Assembly (NCBI RefSeq): GCF_003429665.1
Contig: NZ_QUWK01000007.1
Coordinates: forward strand, 62,001-126,000
Direction: 5' to 3'
Length of the DNA stretch: 64,000 nucleotides
Source of the DNA: Sphaerochaeta halotolerans
GTDB taxonomy: Bacteria > Spirochaetota > Spirochaetia > Sphaerochaetales > Sphaerochaetaceae
This document shows, in pieces, positions 58,215-64,000 of this stretch. How positions within the stretch are numbered: position 1 is the first letter of the stretch; each line of letters begins with the position of its first letter. A program made the translations under genes and the position numbers. The notes beneath the pieces are model-generated. The model had not been told where the DNA came from. It worked only from the letters and a program-made list of their open reading frames with translations, and searched no databases.

Positions 58215-59063
58215 ATGTTGAATCGAAAAACAAAATATCTTCTCGGCCAAACCACATTCCACATCGTTGTCATCCTGCTTGGATTCCTGATGCTCTATCC
58301 GATTCTTTGGATGGTTTCCAACTCGTTCAAGACCAATGCTGAGATATTTGGTTCCAGCTCCCTGATTCCAAAATCCCTGAGTTTGGAGAACTATATCCGT
58401 GGTTGGAAATTCAACAACACAATCACTTTCACAACCTTCTTCAAGAACTCATTCTACTATACGATCCTCTCCACTTTCGGAGCAGTGCTTGCCTCCAGTT
58501 TGGTTGCCTATGGCTTTGCCCGGGTACCATTTAGGGGCAGATCATTCTGGTATGCTTGCATGTTCCTTACCATGATGATTCCCTACCAAGTAGTCATGGT
58601 TCCCCAGTTCATCATTTTTCATAAGATTGGTTGGATCAATTCTTTCAAACCCTTGATTGTGCCGCAGTTTGCTGGACTACCCTTCTTCATCTTTCTCATG
58701 GTGCAATTCATCCGGCAGATTCCCTATGAACTTGATGACTCTGCAAAGATTGACGGGTGCAACCGCTTCATGATCTTCACGAAAATCCTTTTCCCTCTGA
58801 TCAAGCCCGCAGTGATCACCAGTACCATCTTCAGCTTCTACTGGAGATGGGATGACTTCCTCGGCCCACTGCTCTTTTTGAACAAGCCAAAGCTCTTTAC
58901 CGTATCTTTGGCCCTCAGGATGTTCAGTGATCCACAAACCTCGACTGACTGGTCCGCCATCTTTGCCATGGGGACACTGAGTCTTCTCCCAGTTCTGATC
59001 ATCTTCCTGATCTTCCAGAAGTACATCGTTCAGGGATTGGCTACAACCGGGCTGAAGGGTTAA
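58215..59063 (+). CDS. carbohydrate ABC transporter permease (MalG-like)
   Basis: LYPILWMVSNSFKTNAEIF, YELDDSAKIDGCNRFMIFTKILFPLIKPA EAA motif. Confidence 0.94.
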   Translation: MLNRKTKYLLGQTTFHIVVILLGFLMLYPILWMVSNSFKTNAEIFGSSSLIPKSLSLENYIRGWKFNNTITFTTFFKNSFYYTILSTFGAVLASSLVAYGFARVPFRGRSFWYACMFLTMMIPYQVVMVPQFIIFHKIGWINSFKPLIVPQFAGLPFFIFLMVQFIRQIPYELDDSAKIDGCNRFMIFTKILFPLIKPAVITSTIFSFYWRWDDFLGPLLFLNKPKLFTVSLALRMFSDPQTSTDWSAIFAMGTLSLLPVLIIFLIFQKYIVQGLATTGLKG

Positions 59064-61117
59064 TCGAGTTTCTCTCCTTCACAGAGCGCTAGGAGGATGA
59101 TACCTATTCCATGGGTATCATCCAGGCGGGGAAGCAACTGCTCGGCATAGTAGCGCCGTGAACAGGAGAACTCCGAACCACGGCACACACCATGCACATG
59201 GCCATCGCCATCGATGGCCTTTTTCTTGAGTCCATCACATGCCTTCACACACCCCTCACGATAGGGTTCCGGGTTCTCATACCACTGGTGACGCACGCCC
59301 CTAGAGAAGGCACAGGCAGCCATGGCAGTACAGGAACTTTCTTGGTAGGAACTGTGCATATCCAACACTTGATGGAACATTCCCTCCTCATCCTGGTGAC
59401 GGAGGAATCCTTCACTGAGGGAGCGAAAAAATGTAATCAGCTTCTTCCGTTTCGGATGGTTTTCAGGCAATACCATCAGCAGTTCGGAGAGGCTGAACAA
59501 TGCCCACCCATTTCCCCTTCCCCAAGGAATCCCTGTTGCAATATTTCGCTCAAAATCATAGACATGGCTCATCAATTGCTCATCTTCCATGTAGAGGTAT
59601 TTGGCAAACCCAAAGAATTGGTTGATTGCATCCTCCAAGGAGGAATTATCGTTTGCATAGATACTGTAGCGAATAAGGAAAGGAACGGACATATATAGGT
59701 CATCGACCCACATGGTGTTCTCATGGAACTCATGCATGAGTCCGGTGCGGAAGAACGTACCATCACTTAAGCGGGGCTGAATTTTGCTGATATACGTATG
59801 AACTACTTCAATAATCTCTTCAAATCCATGAAGTTCATGATCCTTCCCCACTTCCAGAACCGTCGAGGCAAAGGAACCACAGTCATCAAGGCTGTCCAGA
59901 CTTGTCATCAAGTGATGTACAGCGGTGCTGCCTCCCAAGTGCTCCTTGTCCCACATCGCATAGGGGTAGGAGTCCAGACTGGCTTGTATGTGGTTCTCCA
60001 GATACTCTGCAATACGGTATGCCAGGGAAGGATCAGAAGAAGAGAGCATCCGCTCCGTTTCCGCTAGGCCATAGAGGGTGACACCAAGGGGATAGTTCCA
60101 ATGACCGAACAGAGGATTGTCATTATACATTCTCAAGTAGGTATTTTTCCCTTCAAGATGCCAGAAATCTTCCCCATCGGCAGTAGGAAACGGCTTGGTG
60201 TATTGAAGTGTGAATGCATCGGGACGTGAATCAAAGGGACCTGCTATGAGAAAACGATAAGGGCACGATTCTGGAAGGACTGGATTGGATACAGCTATCG
60301 TATCATTGGTCTTCGCATCCCGGACTACCAAGGAGACCATTTCCTCGATTCTGGCATGGAGCAGAAGGGTATGCCGGCCTGATTGCAGTTCCAGAGACCC
60401 CTCTACGGGAAGATCATCAAGAAAAAGTCGGGCATTGCTCTGAAAGGTACACCATCGGTTCTCTTTCAAGGTAAAGGATGTGGCAAGTACAGCACATTGC
60501 CCTTCCTTCGCATCAGGGAAAACGCTGCTAAGCTTTACCTCTCCCTCATGAAGGTCAGGACGCTCTGGAAACCACGATAAGGAATACAAGGAATCCAAGG
60601 AGAGAGATTCCAGCAGGGTTTCCTGAGGAGCAGAGTAACACAATCCTTCCATTTCACTGTAGAGGGCGGGCATGAGAAAGTAATAGTCCAGCTTCCCGAC
60701 CCACGTACCGAACTCACAGCCAAAACCTCCACTGGTGTTTTCACAGAGCAAGACCAGATCATTCAGGCCTTTTCTCATGGGAAGTTCGAGAATCTGCTTG
60801 CTGCGATATCGTTCACTGAAGATATCACTCTCCCCCACCAGTGCACCATTCACATACACTTTGACTGGTCCATAGGGGATGAGGGCGAAACGGAGCGTAG
60901 TCTCTCCTGTGCTGGGATATACTCCCCAGATATAGCTGTAGGAACCAAGAGGAGCAGAGGGGAGCAAACCCTGCAGGTCTGCATGGTAGCGGTAATCTTC
61001 TCTCCTGTAGATACCTCGTTTTACAAACGGTCGCCACGTATACTGGCCTCGCTCGTGTGATGCGAGATAGCGCTCCACTATTGCTTTTGCTGCATCAGTT
61101 GATGATACGTTTTTCAT
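59060..61117 (-). CDS. GH105/GH88-type unsaturated glycuronyl hydrolase with long N-terminal extension
   Basis: MWVDDLYMSVPFLIRY, IPWGRGNGWALFSLSELL, YQESSCTAMAACAFSRGVR in the C-terminal half. Confidence 0.85.
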   Translation of the reverse strand: MKNVSSTDAAKAIVERYLASHERGQYTWRPFVKRGIYRREDYRYHADLQGLLPSAPLGSYSYIWGVYPSTGETTLRFALIPYGPVKVYVNGALVGESDIFSERYRSKQILELPMRKGLNDLVLLCENTSGGFGCEFGTWVGKLDYYFLMPALYSEMEGLCYSAPQETLLESLSLDSLYSLSWFPERPDLHEGEVKLSSVFPDAKEGQCAVLATSFTLKENRWCTFQSNARLFLDDLPVEGSLELQSGRHTLLLHARIEEMVSLVVRDAKTNDTIAVSNPVLPESCPYRFLIAGPFDSRPDAFTLQYTKPFPTADGEDFWHLEGKNTYLRMYNDNPLFGHWNYPLGVTLYGLAETERMLSSSDPSLAYRIAEYLENHIQASLDSYPYAMWDKEHLGGSTAVHHLMTSLDSLDDCGSFASTVLEVGKDHELHGFEEIIEVVHTYISKIQPRLSDGTFFRTGLMHEFHENTMWVDDLYMSVPFLIRYSIYANDNSSLEDAINQFFGFAKYLYMEDEQLMSHVYDFERNIATGIPWGRGNGWALFSLSELLMVLPENHPKRKKLITFFRSLSEGFLRHQDEEGMFHQVLDMHSSYQESSCTAMAACAFSRGVRHQWYENPEPYREGCVKACDGLKKKAIDGDGHVHGVCRGSEFSCSRRYYAEQLLPRLDDTHGIGIILLALCEGEKLD

Positions 61118-61238
61118 AGGCTTGATCCCTCCATGTTTTCAGTATCATGTTGAACGGGCATGGTTGCAAGAGCAACTAAACAAAGCTTGGAAAAAAACGT
61201 ATTTCCCTCTTGTCAAAATAGAAAAACAATTGTACGTT

Positions 61239-61252
61239 AGTAATCGTTAACT
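61239..61252. promoter_or_regulatory. putative TetR operator 1
   Basis: AGTAATCGTTAACT, shared with 61899-61912. Confidence 0.65.
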
Positions 61253-61268
61253 TACTCTGGAGGAACCG

Positions 61269-61850
61269 ATGCAGACAAAACGACAGATTGAGTTGGTTGA
61301 AGCAGCAATCCGCGTGACAGCCAATGATGGAATCCAAAAATTGACTATTCGTAATGTGGCCTCTGCCATTGGAGTCAGCGAGGCGGCGGTATATCGACAC
61401 TTTGCGAGCAAACATGAACTACTACAAGCCATCCTTGTCCATTTAGATAGTTTACTTGCTCCACAGTTCGCTACATTACATGCATCCCAAGGTTCCTACA
61501 AAGAAGCACTCACCAAGTTTATAAATGACTTGTTCACTCTCCTGGAACATAATACAGCGTTCACCCTCATGCTGTTTGCTGAGGAGACTTTCAATGTCGA
61601 TATCCAACTCAAGCCACAGTTGGATGCACTACTAAGTGGAAACCTGAAGCAACTCGCTAAGTTCTATACAGATGCCATTGCAGAAAAACGTTGCAGAGCC
61701 GATTTGAAACCTATTGAACTTGCCATGATCACCTTCGGCACCATCCGCCTCTATGTCTCACGCTGGCACATGCAGGACCAACCAACAAACCTGATGGACT
61801 ATGCGGCCCCTGTCACGGCAAGCCTGAGTACCCTCTTTTCATTGCAATAA
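61269..61850 (+). CDS. TetR-family transcriptional regulator
   Basis: RQIELVEAAIRVTANDGIQKLTIRNVASAIGVSEAAVYRHFASKHELLQAI. Confidence 0.94.
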   Translation: MQTKRQIELVEAAIRVTANDGIQKLTIRNVASAIGVSEAAVYRHFASKHELLQAILVHLDSLLAPQFATLHASQGSYKEALTKFINDLFTLLEHNTAFTLMLFAEETFNVDIQLKPQLDALLSGNLKQLAKFYTDAIAEKRCRADLKPIELAMITFGTIRLYVSRWHMQDQPTNLMDYAAPVTASLSTLFSLQ

Positions 61851-61898
61851 CCATGCACTCCATTGAAAGAAGAGTGATATTCATTTCAATTATATGTA

Positions 61899-61912
61899 AG
61901 TAAACGTTAACT
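61899..61912. promoter_or_regulatory. putative TetR operator 2
   Basis: AGTAAACGTTAACT, shared with 61239-61252. Confidence 0.65.
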
Positions 61913-61924
61913 ATCGGAGGATTT

Positions 61925-64000
61925 ATGCACTTTTTCACATCATTTGCAAAACGCCCGTTTCTTCTCTTGTTCACAGTTCTGATACTATCCCTCATCTTTG
62001 TGCTCTCCATTGCCAACAATGCAGTGTTGGAGACAGACCTTGATGAGTATATGCCAAAGACCCACCCGGCCTTCATGGCTAGTGACAAAGCGGAGAGTCT
62101 CTTCGGCATCAAGGATGCAATACTCATCGTAGTGGAACACCCAGAGGGCATCTACAATTCGGGCACGATTGAGAAGATTGATGCCATCACCGTAGCGCTT
62201 CAAGAGGAGTTCGATGCAATTGAATCCGTAACCAGTCTTACAACTGCCGACAACATCAAGAGTGATGACGGATTTCTTGAGGTTGAGCCGTTCTACTCTG
62301 GAAAAACAAGTCAGGCGGCCATCTCACAAATGCAGGCAGAGGTAGAAGCCAATCCGATGATCTATGGGCGAAACGTCAGCAAAGATGGCACAGCTACGCT
62401 CATCATCGCTGAACTGAACAACGACATTGACGCAGATGTCTTACAAACGTGGGTCACACAGTGGGAAGGGCCTGAGAAACTCATGGTTGCAGGACGCCCA
62501 GTAGTTGAAGGGGCACTTGCCGAGCTGGGACCGAAGGACATGGCAATCATGTTCCCCCTGGTCATCATTACCATGATAATCCTGCTCTTCCTATTGTTGC
62601 GATCGGTACGAGATACCGTACTGAACATGGTCATTGTGCTCTTTGGCACACTGGTCTCCTTCGGCTTGATGACGTTGCTTAACATCCCAATATATGCGGT
62701 TGATACCATGATCCCCGTCATGTTGATTGCCATCGGGGTTGCCTATGGTATCCACATGCACAACACCATCCACCACTTTATGCGCTCCTACCCTGATCTT
62801 TCCAAAGAGGAACTTGCCACTCTATCCTTGAAGCAAATGGTCAGACCGATCATTATGACCGCAATAACCACGGCAATCGGATTTGTAGCCTTGATGAGCA
62901 GCCAGGTACTTCCTGTCCGCTATTTCGGGTTGTTTGCTGCCATTGGTGTCCTATCGGAGATGTTGCTTGCCCTGTTGCTCTTCCCCGCCTCCATATATCT
63001 TCTGGGCAAACCCAAGTACAAGAAAGCGAAGGCAGACTTTGAGACACAGAGGGAAAAAGGAACCTTATCTGATACTTTGCAAGCACTCCTGTTGCATCGT
63101 CCAAAGATGATTGTTTTCATTTCCATTGCAGTGCTCATCATCGGGGTGTGGGGAACAAGTAAAGTCTGGATTGACACAAGCTTCCTAGCAAACTTTGAGG
63201 AAGACAGCACCATCGCACAGACTGACCAATTCGTAAACAGCAATTTCGGAGGTACCTCCACCTTGAATATCATCCTCAATGGAGATGAGCCAGACCTCTT
63301 CAAACATCCGGAAGTTTTGCTTGCGATGGATTCCATGCAAGAGGACCTGGAGAAGGATCCAATTGTAGGCAACACCCTCTCGCTGGCAACCTTCATAAAG
63401 CAGATGAACCAAGTAATGCTGGAGCATGAGGATGGCAGTTACAGCATTCCTGACTCACAGGAGTTGGTTAGTCAGTATCTCCTGCTCTATGAATTCTCTG
63501 GTGACCCGGAAACCTTGGAACAGGTCGTTGACTATGAGTATACCAGTGCAAACATCACTGTTCAGCTGAAGAGTGACAGTTCAGCTGTTCTGAAGGACAT
63601 CCTTGCTGTGGTTGACTATTACCGACCAGTCTTTGCGGAACATGCAATTGAAATAACGTATGCAGGCAGTGGATACAAGGCCTTCATCTTCAGCGAGCTC
63701 TTGCTCGAAGGGCAGATCATCAGCTTGGCCATAAGCTTCGCAATCATCATCATTCTCTTGGCTCTCATGTTCAAAAACCTCCGTATCGGTGTAGTGGGAA
63801 CGGTTCCGATTGCCATCACAGCAGTGGTGAATTTCGGGGTGATGGGACTACTTGGCATCCCACTCAGCAGCGCAACCGCCTTGATAACGAGCATCGCCAT
63901 CGGTATCGGGGTGGACTATGCCATTCACTTCCTGGAGCACTATACAAATGAACGACTTGGTGGATCTTCGCTTGAACAAGCCACAAGATCGACGCTGAGA
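61925..64000 (+). CDS. RND/MMPL-family exporter, truncated by the window end
   Basis: Open for 692 codons to the last base; MHFFTSFAKRPFLLLFTVLILSLIFVLSIANNAVLETDLDEYMPKTHPA; IPVMLIAIGVAYGIHMHNTIHH and IAIGIGVDYAIHFLEHY. Confidence 0.9.
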   Translation, partial: MHFFTSFAKRPFLLLFTVLILSLIFVLSIANNAVLETDLDEYMPKTHPAFMASDKAESLFGIKDAILIVVEHPEGIYNSGTIEKIDAITVALQEEFDAIESVTSLTTADNIKSDDGFLEVEPFYSGKTSQAAISQMQAEVEANPMIYGRNVSKDGTATLIIAELNNDIDADVLQTWVTQWEGPEKLMVAGRPVVEGALAELGPKDMAIMFPLVIITMIILLFLLLRSVRDTVLNMVIVLFGTLVSFGLMTLLNIPIYAVDTMIPVMLIAIGVAYGIHMHNTIHHFMRSYPDLSKEELATLSLKQMVRPIIMTAITTAIGFVALMSSQVLPVRYFGLFAAIGVLSEMLLALLLFPASIYLLGKPKYKKAKADFETQREKGTLSDTLQALLLHRPKMIVFISIAVLIIGVWGTSKVWIDTSFLANFEEDSTIAQTDQFVNSNFGGTSTLNIILNGDEPDLFKHPEVLLAMDSMQEDLEKDPIVGNTLSLATFIKQMNQVMLEHEDGSYSIPDSQELVSQYLLLYEFSGDPETLEQVVDYEYTSANITVQLKSDSSAVLKDILAVVDYYRPVFAEHAIEITYAGSGYKAFIFSELLLEGQIISLAISFAIIIILLALMFKNLRIGVVGTVPIAITAVVNFGVMGLLGIPLSSATALITSIAIGIGVDYAIHFLEHYTNERLGGSSLEQATRSTLR

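Noticed and set aside
1-64000. CRISPR arrays, rRNA operons, prophage or defence islands
   Set aside because: No regularly spaced repeats, rRNA sequence, phage structural genes or recognisable defence genes were seen

Overview
The window looks like ordinary chromosome from a Spirochaetota bacterium, with gene content and order resembling Sphaerochaeta (inference from gene content, no database search). Most of it is dense housekeeping and metabolic genes: a cobT-cbiR-cobU-cobS cobamide salvage operon, nagB, mnmA, guaA, an ECF transporter, ftsK, rsmG-mnmG-mnmE, epmA-efp, a carbohydrate ABC importer next to a GH105-type hydrolase, and a TetR/RND pair. There are two identical tRNA-Asp genes and one tRNA-Gly. 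Features that stand out: (1) a 158-160 bp interspersed element present three times without indels (about 2083-2242, 30325-30484 complement, 46487-46646), each copy bounded by AATGAA and containing several inverted repeats; (2) a GC-rich three-ORF insertion element (31939-34385) flanked by a perfect 29-bp direct repeat, with a transposase resembling the IS1202/ISNCY type; (3) an encapsulin nanocompartment operon with an encapsulated ferritin-like cargo, behind a palindrome-rich intergenic region; (4) a predicted cobamide remodelling enzyme (CbiR) in the salvage operon; (5) a MutY-like glycosylase with no [4Fe-4S] cysteines and Glu in place of the catalytic Asp; (6) a shared operator-like motif in front of tetR and the RND pump; (7) a decayed outer-membrane protein gene 3' end near 12.3-12.5 kb. 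No CRISPR array, rRNA or prophage was seen. All family assignments come from reading motifs, not from searches.
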